From Cyclobacteriaceae bacterium (GTDB lineage: Bacteria > Bacteroidota > Bacteroidia > Cytophagales > Cyclobacteriaceae), in assembly GCA_016787755.1 (NCBI GenBank), contig JAEUUA010000018.1:186001-250000 (forward strand): 64,000 nt of DNA. Reading direction: 5' to 3'. The position numbers and the translations under genes are program-made. The notes below the pieces were generated by a model. The model did not search any database and was not told the origin of the DNA. It worked only from the letters and a program-made list of their open reading frames with translations. This document shows positions 55,834 through 63,999 of the stretch, in pieces (positions within the stretch are counted from its first letter, which is position 1; every line of letters begins with the position of its first letter).

Positions 55834-57111
55834 TTATGTTTTGCCGGAGAGTTTGTCATGCATGTAGTTGGAACTGGGACTGCCGCCACTTGTTGATCCA
55901 GCACTTCGTAGTAATACTTTAGCGGCTTCGCGGACTTGGGTAGATTGAACAACTGTGCTTAACACAGCACCTGAGCCTGCTGCGGCCGTAGACACCACCG
56001 AGCTAGCGCCACCTGTGAATACGTTGTTTGCCTTATATAATAGTGTATTACCCCCTCCTGCATGTACGATGTAATTAGCCACGCTCGGTACGGTGAAGTA
56101 TCCTACTATTCCCATGACCAGAAATATTAAATACGCGGTATCGTTGGCACTGAAAAAGGTGTCTCCATATTTCACGATTTGCTGAATGTCAATGCGAAGC
56201 ATATTTTCCTGCACCTTGGCGATGATGCTTCCAAAGATGTTTGCGACTGGGAGCCAGAGGAATACATTGATATAGCGAGCTATCCAAACGGTAAGTGTGT
56301 GTTGCAGTCCATCAAATACGGCAAGCCCAAAGATGATTGGACCAAGTATGGAAAGCACAATGAGATAGAATGTTCGGATTGTGTTGATACAGAGTGAAGC
56401 AGCTTCATACAGGATATGAAGTATCTCTGACATCCATTGTTTTACTGAATTGCGAAAATTGTAGGATGCTTTTGCCATCGCGAACTTGATGTCATTGCCG
56501 AGTCCATCGAGTGTTCCTTCTGCTGTTCCATCCGGATGTGTGTAACGATACCATTTATCGCGGTCACCACTTCCATCCACACCTTCATACATTTGCCAGG
56601 TGGGTGTTTTCTTAATGGCTTCTTCTTTTAGCTTTAATAAATAGGCAATGGCATTATTCGAACCTGTAACCATTGCGGCTGTTCCTGTTACAGTTGGACG
56701 AAGCACGCCATTGATGAGCGCGAGTACATAGGGAAACAGGATGATACTAAGACCTAAAGCAAAGGGTCTGAGTAAGGGATAAAAATCAATGGGTTCTGCA
56801 TTCGCAAGATGACGCCACACCCGGGAAGAAATATACCACAGTGCTGCAAAGCCAGCCAGCCCTCGCCCCACCCCGATCAGTTTACTGCAAAGCGGAAGCA
56901 TTTCATAATACAATTGATCCAACACACTTTGCAGGCTGTGGATTTCTCCTGTAAACGTTTGTCCGTGTAAAACTTCTGGTAAAAAAAATACTAAGAGAAA
57001 CAACGTTGGCCTCACCCCGGCCTTCGTCAAAACTTCGGCTGGCAGGCCTAGCCCCTCTCCGAAAGAAGAGGGGAACAAATAGAGGGTTCTTTTAAATACT
57101 TTCATAGTCAT
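55834..57111 (-). CDS. traJ: Conjugative transposon protein TraJ with in-frame palindromic insertion
   Basis: A 425-residue polytopic VirB6-like protein with about seven membrane helices. Family blocks are GRGLAGFAALWYISSRVWRH near 83, ALGLSIILFPYVLALINGVL near 118, and ILGPIIFGLAVFDGLQHTL near 258. Residues 13-34 (around FGEGLGLPAEVLTKAGVR) are encoded by a palindromic repeat element inserted in the n-region of the signal peptide, which otherwise would read directly into TLFLLVFFLPEVLHGQ. The reading frame is preserved. Confidence 0.9.
   Translation of the reverse strand: MTMKVFKRTLYLFPSSFGEGLGLPAEVLTKAGVRPTLFLLVFFLPEVLHGQTFTGEIHSLQSVLDQLYYEMLPLCSKLIGVGRGLAGFAALWYISSRVWRHLANAEPIDFYPLLRPFALGLSIILFPYVLALINGVLRPTVTGTAAMVTGSNNAIAYLLKLKEEAIKKTPTWQMYEGVDGSGDRDKWYRYTHPDGTAEGTLDGLGNDIKFAMAKASYNFRNSVKQWMSEILHILYEAASLCINTIRTFYLIVLSILGPIIFGLAVFDGLQHTLTVWIARYINVFLWLPVANIFGSIIAKVQENMLRIDIQQIVKYGDTFFSANDTAYLIFLVMGIVGYFTVPSVANYIVHAGGGNTLLYKANNVFTGGASSVVSTAAAGSGAVLSTVVQSTQVREAAKVLLRSAGSTSGGSPSSNYMHDKLSGKT
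57010..57073 (-). repeat. In-frame palindromic element inside traJ (one 30-bp unit)
   Basis: Left end cctcacccc (57010-57018), one 30-bp unit (57022-57051, cttcgtcaaaacttcggctg and on), then hairpin CCCCTCT/AGAGGGG (57052-57073). Same design, strand and reading frame as the elements at 59100 and 60083. Length 64 bp = 34 + 30. Confidence 0.8.
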
Positions 57112-57117
57112 TAATTT

Positions 57118-57750
57118 TCAGTTTAGACCGTAAAGGCTTCTTATTGTTCTTACATCGTTCGCGGATCGTGCGCGTTGAATGGCAACCAATTGTGTTGTAT
57201 TGTTGAAACCTCTGAGAAAAGACAGCTTTCCTTCGAGGTCATAAAATATTCTGTCGATGGCTTGCATTCGTTCGTCATCGCTCATCCGCAACTTGGTTGC
57301 CGTGATGATCATTATCAGGTCATCGATATTTCGGACGCTCGCCTGAAACAGAAATGAATAAACATTGGCGATGTAGGCGAGTTCTTCGGGGTTGAAGTTG
57401 GGATCATTCTTAAATCGATTGTATGCGTTCTTATACTCTTTTACCAGTAGCTTTTGATAGTCGATGATGTAAGGGATTCGTTTATAATTCCGAATGGAAG
57501 GATTTACCGTCATCAACCCATCCAGAAATAACTGATGAAGGGTGTAATTACCCTGCGAGATATTTTTAATGGTGGTATAGCCTTTGTCGAGGATCTTATA
57601 TCCAACGTACATGTTATCCAGAATTTTTTCTAATTCTTGTAACTTCTCCCAATTCAAGAGAAGTTGTTGTGCTTCCTGTGACTGTGCCTTTACCGGATTA
57701 AAAAAAAGAGGGAGGCTTATGGTTATTATGATTGTCAATACTTTTTTCAT
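57118..57750 (-). CDS. traI: TraI/TerB-like conjugation protein, paralogue 1
   Basis: A 210-residue secreted helical protein (signal ends NPVKAQ). Conserved blocks shared with the next two genes are ISQGNYTLHQLFLDGL near 64, FNPEELAYIANVYSFLF near 119, DDLIMIITATKLRMSDDERM near 142 and RSLYGLN at the end. Annotation pipelines often call these TerB-family tellurite resistance proteins; context makes a conjugation role (TraI of Bacteroidetes elements) far more likely. It precedes traJ by 6 bp. Confidence 0.75.
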   Translation of the reverse strand: MKKVLTIIITISLPLFFNPVKAQSQEAQQLLLNWEKLQELEKILDNMYVGYKILDKGYTTIKNISQGNYTLHQLFLDGLMTVNPSIRNYKRIPYIIDYQKLLVKEYKNAYNRFKNDPNFNPEELAYIANVYSFLFQASVRNIDDLIMIITATKLRMSDDERMQAIDRIFYDLEGKLSFLRGFNNTTQLVAIQRARSANDVRTIRSLYGLN

Positions 57751-57762
57751 AGTCGGTTGGAT

Positions 57763-58416
57763 TTATAGCACCTGATAATTTTTTTTGAGAAGGTCAAGTT
57801 CAAGCCGCTCCTTCTCACGCTCCCTGGAAAGTATTTGGGCATCCTTACTAAATACTTGCACAAATGCATACTTGTCTTGCATGTCATCATAGATTCGATC
57901 GATTCGAAGCAGACGTTGATCATCTGTCATTTCTGTTTCGTTTGAACGAATGATCATTAAGAGTTCTGAGATTGAGGCATCGCATAGCAGTAGCATGTTG
58001 GTATGAACTTTTGCGATGTATCGAATTTCTTCGGCTGTGAAATTTTCATTTCGCTCGCAGAAGGCATACACCTTCTTCATGTCGCGGATCACATAAATTT
58101 GAAACGCGATAATGTCAGCCACCTTTGCGAAATTGCTAATGGCTGGTTTAACATTTTTAAGGGAGCTAAAGAAATCGCGGTGCAAATTGAAATTTCCGTC
58201 TTTGATGTTGCTGATGGTGGTCAGTCCTTTGTGTGCGATGTCAACCCCTTTTTTTAGATTACCGAGATAGACTTTCAACGCAGCGATTTGTTGGACGAGG
58301 TATTTTTGCTGCGTCTTCTTCTGTTTGAACCACTCATTAAATGTTTGCGCCTGCGAACATGTGCAACTAAAAATGAGTACCACTGAAAATATGAGTTGAG
58401 TTTTCTTCATTGTCAT
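57763..58416 (-). CDS. TraI/TerB-like conjugation protein, paralogue 2
   Basis: A 217-residue secreted helical protein with signal ending CSQAQTF and an early KQKKTQQKYLVQQIAAL coiled coil. It shares IKDGNFNLHRDFFSSL, NENFTAEEIRYIAKVHTNML and LLMIIRSNETEMTDDQRLLRI with its neighbours on both sides. It overlaps paralogue 3 by 4 bp (ATGA). Expected to line the periplasmic part of the conjugation apparatus; no biochemical role known. Confidence 0.75.
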   Translation of the reverse strand: MTMKKTQLIFSVVLIFSCTCSQAQTFNEWFKQKKTQQKYLVQQIAALKVYLGNLKKGVDIAHKGLTTISNIKDGNFNLHRDFFSSLKNVKPAISNFAKVADIIAFQIYVIRDMKKVYAFCERNENFTAEEIRYIAKVHTNMLLLCDASISELLMIIRSNETEMTDDQRLLRIDRIYDDMQDKYAFVQVFSKDAQILSREREKERLELDLLKKNYQVL

Positions 58417-59258
58417 TCGATTGGGAGCCCGTATAATTTTTTTAGCGTGATAATCTCTTGTTGGTCTTTTGCACGGTTTAGGCTTAGTTGGATATTCTGA
58501 TTATTGAACTCTTGGAGATCCTGATAATTCTTGTCGATGCCATCGCCTGCCTTGTTGATTATTTCCAACCGCTTGGCATCTGACATTTGAGTCTTAAAGG
58601 AGTTGATCACCAGTAAGACCTGATCAAGGTTATACATGCTATCGTTCAAAATGCCTGTGTACACCACATACATATAGTCGAGTTCGGATGTTGTAAAATG
58701 GCCGTCTTGTTTAACCATTTGCCAGGTGAATTTGTACTGCTCAACCAATTGCTTTTGGCGTTGAATAATCAGAGATACTCTATGATAGGTTGCCAGGACT
58801 TTGCGTACCTGCCATAACTCATCGTAGTATTTTTTGTATAGCTGTCGTTGTTTTTCTGTCCATTGTGCTATTTCTGAGAGCTTGAGTTTTGAGAGTTTGT
58901 TCTCCAGCACCTTTTGAGCATTCTGAAGCCAGATGGTTTCATTCTGCATCCGTTGAATCATTAAGTCAACTGCCTTAATTACTTTCTTGATTGCCTCTTT
59001 TATTATTTGCGCAATGGGAATTACAGCATGAGCTTGTTGTGCGGGCATGAAGGTCAGCGTAATGGTTCCAAAGAGGATGATAAAAAATGTCCTTCTAAAC
59101 CTCACCCCAACCTTCGTTAATACTTCGGTTGGCAAGCCTGTCTTCGTTAAAATTTTGGTTGGCGAGTCTCCCCTCGTTGTTACTCCGGCAGGCAGGCCTG
59201 ACCCCTCTCCAAAAGAGAGGGGAATTAACATGAAGATTTTATTATGTATGAATTTCAT
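58413..59258 (-). CDS. TraI/TerB-like conjugation protein, paralogue 3, with expanded in-frame insertion
   Basis: A 281-residue protein starting at the ATG 59256-59258. Residues 1-12 (MKFIHNKIFMLI) and 53 on (FRRTFFIILFGTITLTF, ending AHA) form a signal peptide split by a 40-residue insert (13-52) made of three ten-residue repeats encoded by a palindromic element. The mature part is helical: coiled coil VDLMIQRMQNETIWLQNA, TTSELDYMYVVYTGIL near 200, VINSFKTQMSDAKRLEII and LKKLYGLPIE. An upstream start would add a basic tail and is unlikely. Confidence 0.75.
   Translation of the reverse strand: MKFIHNKIFMLIPLSFGEGSGLPAGVTTRGDSPTKILTKTGLPTEVLTKVGVRFRRTFFIILFGTITLTFMPAQQAHAVIPIAQIIKEAIKKVIKAVDLMIQRMQNETIWLQNAQKVLENKLSKLKLSEIAQWTEKQRQLYKKYYDELWQVRKVLATYHRVSLIIQRQKQLVEQYKFTWQMVKQDGHFTTSELDYMYVVYTGILNDSMYNLDQVLLVINSFKTQMSDAKRLEIINKAGDGIDKNYQDLQEFNNQNIQLSLNRAKDQQEIITLKKLYGLPIE
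59100..59222 (-). repeat. In-frame palindromic element inside a traI-like gene (three 30-bp units)
   Basis: Left end cctcacccc (59100-59108), three tandem 30-bp units (59112-59141, 59142-59171, 59172-59201) and hairpin CCCCTCTC/GAGAGGGG (59202-59222). The units have diverged (about 65-80 percent identical) but keep frame, giving peptide repeats LPTEVLTKVG, SPTKILTKTG and LPAGVTTRGD. Confidence 0.8.
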
Positions 59259-59269
59259 CGTTAATGAGT

Positions 59270-61807
59270 TTAAATTTTTCCAGTGCGCATGTCTTGTGCG
59301 AGTTCTGCGATCCCTTTTCGAATATCGCCTTTCCATTTTTTTGCATATTCCAGCACTTTCATTTTTTCAGATTCTTCCGTGGTATAGGCCAGATATTCTT
59401 CGAGAGAAACTTCGGTGGCATATACCTTTGAAAGCATTCCTCCGAGGCTGATAAAAACTTCCTTATACTTTCTGGAGGGATCGTTGCTTTTGTTGATTGA
59501 GAGAACGAGTGCCTTTTCCTTTTCTGTTAACCCGAGTAGTTCCTGAATCAGGTCAAACTTGTTCTGGTACTTACTCTGGTCTAATAGAATTTTGCAGTCG
59601 GAATTATTGATGATCGCTTGCTTTACGATGGGCGAGCTAATGATGTCTTCCACTTCTTGTGTTACGACAATCGCTTCGCCATAAAACTTACGAACCGTCT
59701 TAAAGAGGTATTTGATGTATTCGGCCATCCCCTCTTTGGCGATTGCTTTCCAGGCTTCCTCGATCAAGATCATTTTTCGGATGCCTTTGAGTTTTCTCAT
59801 CTTGGAAATGAAAACTTCCATGATAATGATGGTGACGACCGGAAACAGAATGGGGTGATCTTTAATATTGTCGAGTTCGAAGACAATGAATCGCTCTTTG
59901 AGCAGGTCGAGATTTTGTGTTGCGTTTAGCAGGTAGTCGAATTCTCCGCCTTTGTAATACGGCCTGAGTACATACAAGAAATTTTCAACGTCAAAATCTT
60001 TCTCCTTGACTTTGTCCGCTTTAAGGATTTCGACAAATTCATTTTTTAAGAACTCATAGAAGGTGTCAAAGCACGGGAAAAGCCTCACCCCCGACCCCTC
60101 TCCATTTGGAGAGGGGAGTTTAGATTGTTCAAGTTGCTCGTAGTAGAGTTTAAGTGCAATGGATAGCGCCACATACTCCGAGCGGTTGAAGGTTTCATCA
60201 TCTTTTTTCCAGAGCGCAAGCAGCAGTGTTTTGATGCTTTCTTTTTTCTCTGTGTCGAGTGTATCACCCTCGCTGATGTAGAATGGGTTGAACTTGATCG
60301 GATTCGTTTCATCGTAGGTGAAGTAGTACCCCTTTACGAGATCGCATAGGCCTTTATAGCTGTGGCCGACATCCACCAATACGATATGAGTCCCCTGCTC
60401 ATAATACGATCTTACCATGTGATTGGTAAAAAAAGATTTTCCACTTCCCGAGGGGCCCAAAATAAATTTATTTCTGTTGGTACAGATTCCCTTTTTTATT
60501 GGCTCATCCGAGATATCCACATGGATAGGCTTTCCGGTAAGCCGGTCGCCCATTCTAATCCCCACCGGGCTGATGGAAGATTGATAGTTTGTTTCCAGGT
60601 TTAGAAAACAACTTGCTTGCTCAGCGAACGTATCAAAGGTATCGTTCATGGGAAAATCTGCTTCATTGCCGGGAAGTCCGGCCCAAAAGATTTGTGGTGC
60701 CCCGTCTGTTTCTAGTTTGGCAACCGCATCCATTTGAGCCAGTGCAGAAGAGACTTGTGTTTTAAGTTCTTTTAATTCTTGTTTGTCATCGGTCCATAAA
60801 AGAATATTGAAGTGAGCTTTGATGGGAAGGCGTTGTGATGCGATGGCTTCATTCAAGAAATCGTTGGTGGCATCGCGGCTAATGGCGTTCTCGCGTGAAT
60901 ACGCAGAAAGCGATTGCAACCGGAGGCGTTTACTTTCCAATTGCTTAATTGTTTTATTGGCGTCTTCAATAAATATGTATTGATTAAAGATGTGGTTACA
61001 GGAAAGTAACTGTCCTACGGGAGAGGCGAAGCCAATACTGAATTTAGTTTTGTCTGTCGAATACTTGTCGTAGTTAATCCGAGAACCACATAAGGATGGC
61101 AAGTCCTCAACATCCGCCAAGGAATACAATTGACAATTTTGATCTCCGATCCGCAGTTCATCTTTAAGGTGGAGATCTTTAATTGTTGGAGTTTCCGAAT
61201 CAGAAAGGAGGAAACAATACTTCTCAAGGAGTCCGGGCTTTTTTTTATCTCCTACTAATTCATCGTCCTTGATTCTTTTTAGTTTTATAAAACCACTGTC
61301 ATTCAAAATCCGTTCGAACTGTCCTGCGCTATCTAAAAATTCCTGCATCCGTTGAGGGTTGAGAGTTTCTTCAGGGACAATGCTTTTTCGGATGAGATTT
61401 GAAAAGACAGAGCTTGATGGTTTTCTGTTTACAGGTTTTTTGGTAAGCATGATGTAGCATGAGTGATCCAGGTAGGGGCGTTCATTAAAGAAGCGTTCAC
61501 TTGCTCTTGAGAGGAAACTATCTTTGTCTGTTTTACTTGAAGCCCCGTTTGATAGCCCTTCGAAATCAGCTTTATATTTTTTAGAAACAAACCAATCCTG
61601 TTTATGAAAGACGGAATGATTCGGTAGTACTTTAATTGCTTTTAAGAGAATCTGATGAAAGGCTTCATATTCCTGATCTGATAAGGTGAATATTTCAGGG
61701 AGCCTTGCTTCATACGCCACTGTCACATCTCCTTGCTTAGAGAGAATACAATCCTGCTCTACTTTGTAGATTGGAAATACTTTGGAGAGATCAATGGGTT
61801 GCGCCAT
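59270..61807 (-). CDS. traG: TraG conjugation ATPase (VirB4-like)
   Basis: An 845-residue cytoplasmic ATPase that powers pilus assembly and DNA transfer. Walker A is ILGPSGSGKSFFTNHMV near residue 446, Walker B MILIEEAWKAIAKEG near 680, and VTQEVEDIISSPIVKQAIIN follows. A ten-residue stretch around PSPNGEGSGVR (residues ~563-574), between the two Walker motifs, is encoded by the shortest palindromic element (60083-60116) and probably sits in a surface loop before FPCFDTFYEFL. The gene is otherwise of normal length. Confidence 0.93.
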   Translation of the reverse strand: MAQPIDLSKVFPIYKVEQDCILSKQGDVTVAYEARLPEIFTLSDQEYEAFHQILLKAIKVLPNHSVFHKQDWFVSKKYKADFEGLSNGASSKTDKDSFLSRASERFFNERPYLDHSCYIMLTKKPVNRKPSSSVFSNLIRKSIVPEETLNPQRMQEFLDSAGQFERILNDSGFIKLKRIKDDELVGDKKKPGLLEKYCFLLSDSETPTIKDLHLKDELRIGDQNCQLYSLADVEDLPSLCGSRINYDKYSTDKTKFSIGFASPVGQLLSCNHIFNQYIFIEDANKTIKQLESKRLRLQSLSAYSRENAISRDATNDFLNEAIASQRLPIKAHFNILLWTDDKQELKELKTQVSSALAQMDAVAKLETDGAPQIFWAGLPGNEADFPMNDTFDTFAEQASCFLNLETNYQSSISPVGIRMGDRLTGKPIHVDISDEPIKKGICTNRNKFILGPSGSGKSFFTNHMVRSYYEQGTHIVLVDVGHSYKGLCDLVKGYYFTYDETNPIKFNPFYISEGDTLDTEKKESIKTLLLALWKKDDETFNRSEYVALSIALKLYYEQLEQSKLPSPNGEGSGVRLFPCFDTFYEFLKNEFVEILKADKVKEKDFDVENFLYVLRPYYKGGEFDYLLNATQNLDLLKERFIVFELDNIKDHPILFPVVTIIIMEVFISKMRKLKGIRKMILIEEAWKAIAKEGMAEYIKYLFKTVRKFYGEAIVVTQEVEDIISSPIVKQAIINNSDCKILLDQSKYQNKFDLIQELLGLTEKEKALVLSINKSNDPSRKYKEVFISLGGMLSKVYATEVSLEEYLAYTTEESEKMKVLEYAKKWKGDIRKGIAELAQDMRTGKI
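60083..60116 (-). repeat. In-frame palindromic element inside traG (no 30-bp unit)
   Basis: Left end cctcacccc (60083-60091) joins directly to a perfect 9-bp hairpin CCCCTCTCC-attt-GGAGAGGGG (60095-60116). It is the minimal, 34-bp form of the elements at 57010 and 59100, in the same strand and reading frame. Confidence 0.8.
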
Positions 61808-61810
61808 GCC

Positions 61811-62131
61811 TTAGCGTTTTAATAGATCAGTGAATAGTTTTCGTGAGCTACTTTTGACGAACTCGGGAATACTGCGAGTCGCCAATTTTTTTAACAACCC
61901 ATGCTGGCCATACGTATCACTCATTCGGTATACCCACATGAATAAGATGGTACCGAGGATGGCTATGAGCGCCAGGCAGATAAACATATTCACCCCTGTT
62001 ATATAGAGTGCTGCAAACAGAATCAGGAGTGCAATTAATCCTGCCGCGAGGTATGCGATGTATTGCGCCTTTAGTCCTTTGAACTCAATCGGTTTGTTAA
62101 TACCCTTGTTGATTTTGTAAACACTGGACAT
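61811..62131 (-). CDS. traF: Conjugative transposon protein TraF (DUF4133)
   Basis: A 106-residue VirB3-like inner-membrane protein. INKGINKPIEFKGLKAQYIAYLAAG at the N-terminus is the DUF4133 signature, followed by two membrane helices and a basic tail RSIPEFVKSSSRKLF. It precedes traG by 3 bp. A 7-bp tandem repeat lies just upstream. Confidence 0.92.
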   Translation of the reverse strand: MSSVYKINKGINKPIEFKGLKAQYIAYLAAGLIALLILFAALYITGVNMFICLALIAILGTILFMWVYRMSDTYGQHGLLKKLATRSIPEFVKSSSRKLFTDLLKR

Positions 62132-62146
62132 AGTCGTGAGTAGTTA

Positions 62147-62174
62147 GTATTGAGTATTGAGTATTGAGTATTGA
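62147..62174. repeat. Tandem 7-bp repeat GTATTGA x4
   Basis: Four perfect units of GTATTGA fill the gap between traE and traF, starting 15 bp upstream of the traF start codon. Similar short repetitive gap filler (aaagtggaaag type) lies between traK and traJ. Slippage there could change spacing or transcription. Confidence 0.85.
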
Positions 62175-62181
62175 GTAGGGA

Positions 62182-62514
62182 TTAGAGTCCGAAGAAAGAG
62201 CGGAGTACGGTGGCTACGATTACAAGAAAAACACAACTACCAAACCAAGCAGCTGCCACCTTTCCGGTATCAGGGTCACCGCTGTTCCATTTTTGATACA
62301 CTTTGACTGCACCTACGAGACCTAGCAAAGCGCCAATTGCATACATTAAACTTGTGCCGGTAGTAAAGTAGCTGCGTACCCGTAAGGTCGCTTCGTTGAT
62401 GCCTGCATTCCCGTCTTGTGCGTTGGCTGGTAATAGGAATGTGAGTGCATAGATGATGAGCGAAAGCATCAGGGCTTTGGCCTTTTCGATTGTGAATTGA
62501 ATTACTCGTTTCAT
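62182..62514 (-). CDS. traE: Conjugative transposon protein TraE (DUF4134)
   Basis: A 110-residue VirB2/pilin-like protein with a signal sequence ending LLPANAQ and two membrane helices: MYAIGALLGLVGAVKVYQKW near 58 and AAAWFGSCVFLVIVATVL near 86. GAVKVYQKWNSGDPDTGK is the DUF4134 signature. It is likely the transfer-pilus subunit or its precursor. Confidence 0.92.
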   Translation of the reverse strand: MKRVIQFTIEKAKALMLSLIIYALTFLLPANAQDGNAGINEATLRVRSYFTTGTSLMYAIGALLGLVGAVKVYQKWNSGDPDTGKVAAAWFGSCVFLVIVATVLRSFFGL

Positions 62515-62536
62515 AAAATTTGATTTGGTTTACTAA

Positions 62537-63124
62537 TTATTGATTGTGTATGGACATTTTTTCTGCTTCAGGCCACCATACAATGATTTCCTTTAGTTCG
62601 AGATTGAACGCGCAATGTTGTTCACAGGAATCGTAGATGAATATATTTAGGGCATCCTTGTAGTGTGTGTCTCCAACTTGTTGATAGCGGGATATCAAAG
62701 ATTTGAACAACGCAGTTGCTTCTTCTTTGCTACTATCTTTTACAACTTCTGTGAGGGTTTTAATTTCTTGCAAAAAATCTGCGATGGTTCCCAGCAGTAT
62801 GGCATCCGATGGTTTGACTGATGACACTTCTATTACTTCTTCCGTTACGTCTGTAGATTGAATTTGTAGCTCTTCCGAGGAGATACTTTTTTCACGGGAG
62901 GAAGAAGTTTCCGATTCGTATTTAACCTTGCCCATCAATTCATTGGATTCAGATGAATCGTTCTGGTCTTCTTTGGTCTCTGGTGTAATTTTTTTTGATT
63001 GTTTTTGTTTGAAGATGTGGATGATTTCGGAGCTGTAGAGGAGCAGCGTTGAAATTGTGTAGTAACAAATGACTACGCCTATGATTACGGTCATAAATTG
63101 TTGCCAGGAAATTGTTTCGAACAT
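62537..63124 (-). CDS. Hypothetical single-pass membrane protein of the tra operon
   Basis: A 195-residue protein with one membrane helix (FMTVIIGVVICYYTISTLLLY, residues ~10-30), a charged Ser/Glu-rich linker (40-95) and a C-terminal helical domain with EQHCAFNLELKEIIVWWPEAE. Position before traE is that of traD-type genes, but no family is recognised. It starts the visible tra block; 137 bp separate it from the AbiEii gene. Confidence 0.6.
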   Translation of the reverse strand: MFETISWQQFMTVIIGVVICYYTISTLLLYSSEIIHIFKQKQSKKITPETKEDQNDSSESNELMGKVKYESETSSSREKSISSEELQIQSTDVTEEVIEVSSVKPSDAILLGTIADFLQEIKTLTEVVKDSSKEEATALFKSLISRYQQVGDTHYKDALNIFIYDSCEQHCAFNLELKEIIVWWPEAEKMSIHNQ

Positions 63125-63261
63125 AGCCTTCGTGTTTGATTACGAATGCTAAGGTGCGTGCTACCTATAAATGATATTCAGAAGATGGGGCGAAGATGGG
63201 GACGATTTTCTTTCCTAAGCTTTAAAGAATGGTAGTAAGGGATACTTTGATTTGTGAAAAT

Positions 63262-63999
63262 TTACGATACCGCTTCTTCCAATGTCTTTAGCATGGCTTT
63301 ATGCTTAATAGGGTTTGTTGATATTAGAGTTTGTATGTTCAAAAGCTTCCATTTCACTGCGGGTAGACGCTGAAGGTTTTCAATTGGAACAAGATTCCAT
63401 TGTGGCGTTCCTTTTTTAAAACTCAATAGAAACTTCCGGTCATCGACTGTGAGTAAGTCATTGACTTCAACCAGTAGTCTTTCCCTTACCGCTTCAAACG
63501 TCCTATAAAAAAATGGTGTAGCTGTCATTCCTGTAAACTGATTTTCAAAAGCTGCTCGTTGATCGAGATAGTGAGGTTTGATGAGTTCACTCATCGGCCT
63601 TGCATGGCTAATCAGGAAGGTGATAAAGCCGAGTTTGATTTCTTCTGTAATTCCTTCGTTCAGGAAGAGATGGTATACATCAAAGAAGTCCCGTGGATGC
63701 TGGCGATCCAGTGCTGCACATATTTTACCGCCAAACAATTCTCCCTGCGACACGACCTGAATAGCTGCAAACTTTTGGAATTCATTTTGAACAGCTTCTG
63801 AAACCGGCATTAATCGAACCGGAAAAATAGTTCCTCGCGTTGTGGTATTCACTTCAATTTTGACAGTCGCTTGAGGCGTTTGGCAATTTAGTTTTACATC
63901 CTCGCCTTGCCCTCGTGGAACCCTGGTTACTGCTATCCCGGGGATGGTCGCTTTCAAACGTCCCTCTATGCGGCTGAGTGCTTCGGAGATATTTCGCAA
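63262..63999 (-). CDS. AbiEii/AbiGii-family nucleotidyltransferase toxin, 5' end beyond the window
   Basis: At least 245 residues, open to the window edge, so the N-terminal nucleotidyltransferase motif (GGxxL) is not visible. The visible part carries the AbiEii block GELFGGKICAALDRQHPRDFFDVYHLF split over residues ~86-112 and RPMSELIKPHYLDQRAAFE. AbiEii is the toxin of a type IV toxin-antitoxin/phage-abortive system; its antitoxin AbiEi should lie just to the right. It is probably cargo of the conjugative element. Confidence 0.8.
   Translation of the reverse strand: MRNISEALSRIEGRLKATIPGIAVTRVPRGQGEDVKLNCQTPQATVKIEVNTTTRGTIFPVRLMPVSEAVQNEFQKFAAIQVVSQGELFGGKICAALDRQHPRDFFDVYHLFLNEGITEEIKLGFITFLISHARPMSELIKPHYLDQRAAFENQFTGMTATPFFYRTFEAVRERLLVEVNDLLTVDDRKFLLSFKKGTPQWNLVPIENLQRLPAVKWKLLNIQTLISTNPIKHKAMLKTLEEAVS

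Noticed and set aside
57118..58416. Tellurite-resistance (TerB) annotation for the small helical proteins
   Set aside because: They carry signal peptides and lie inside a conjugation operon at the traI position; resistance is not supported by any other ter gene.
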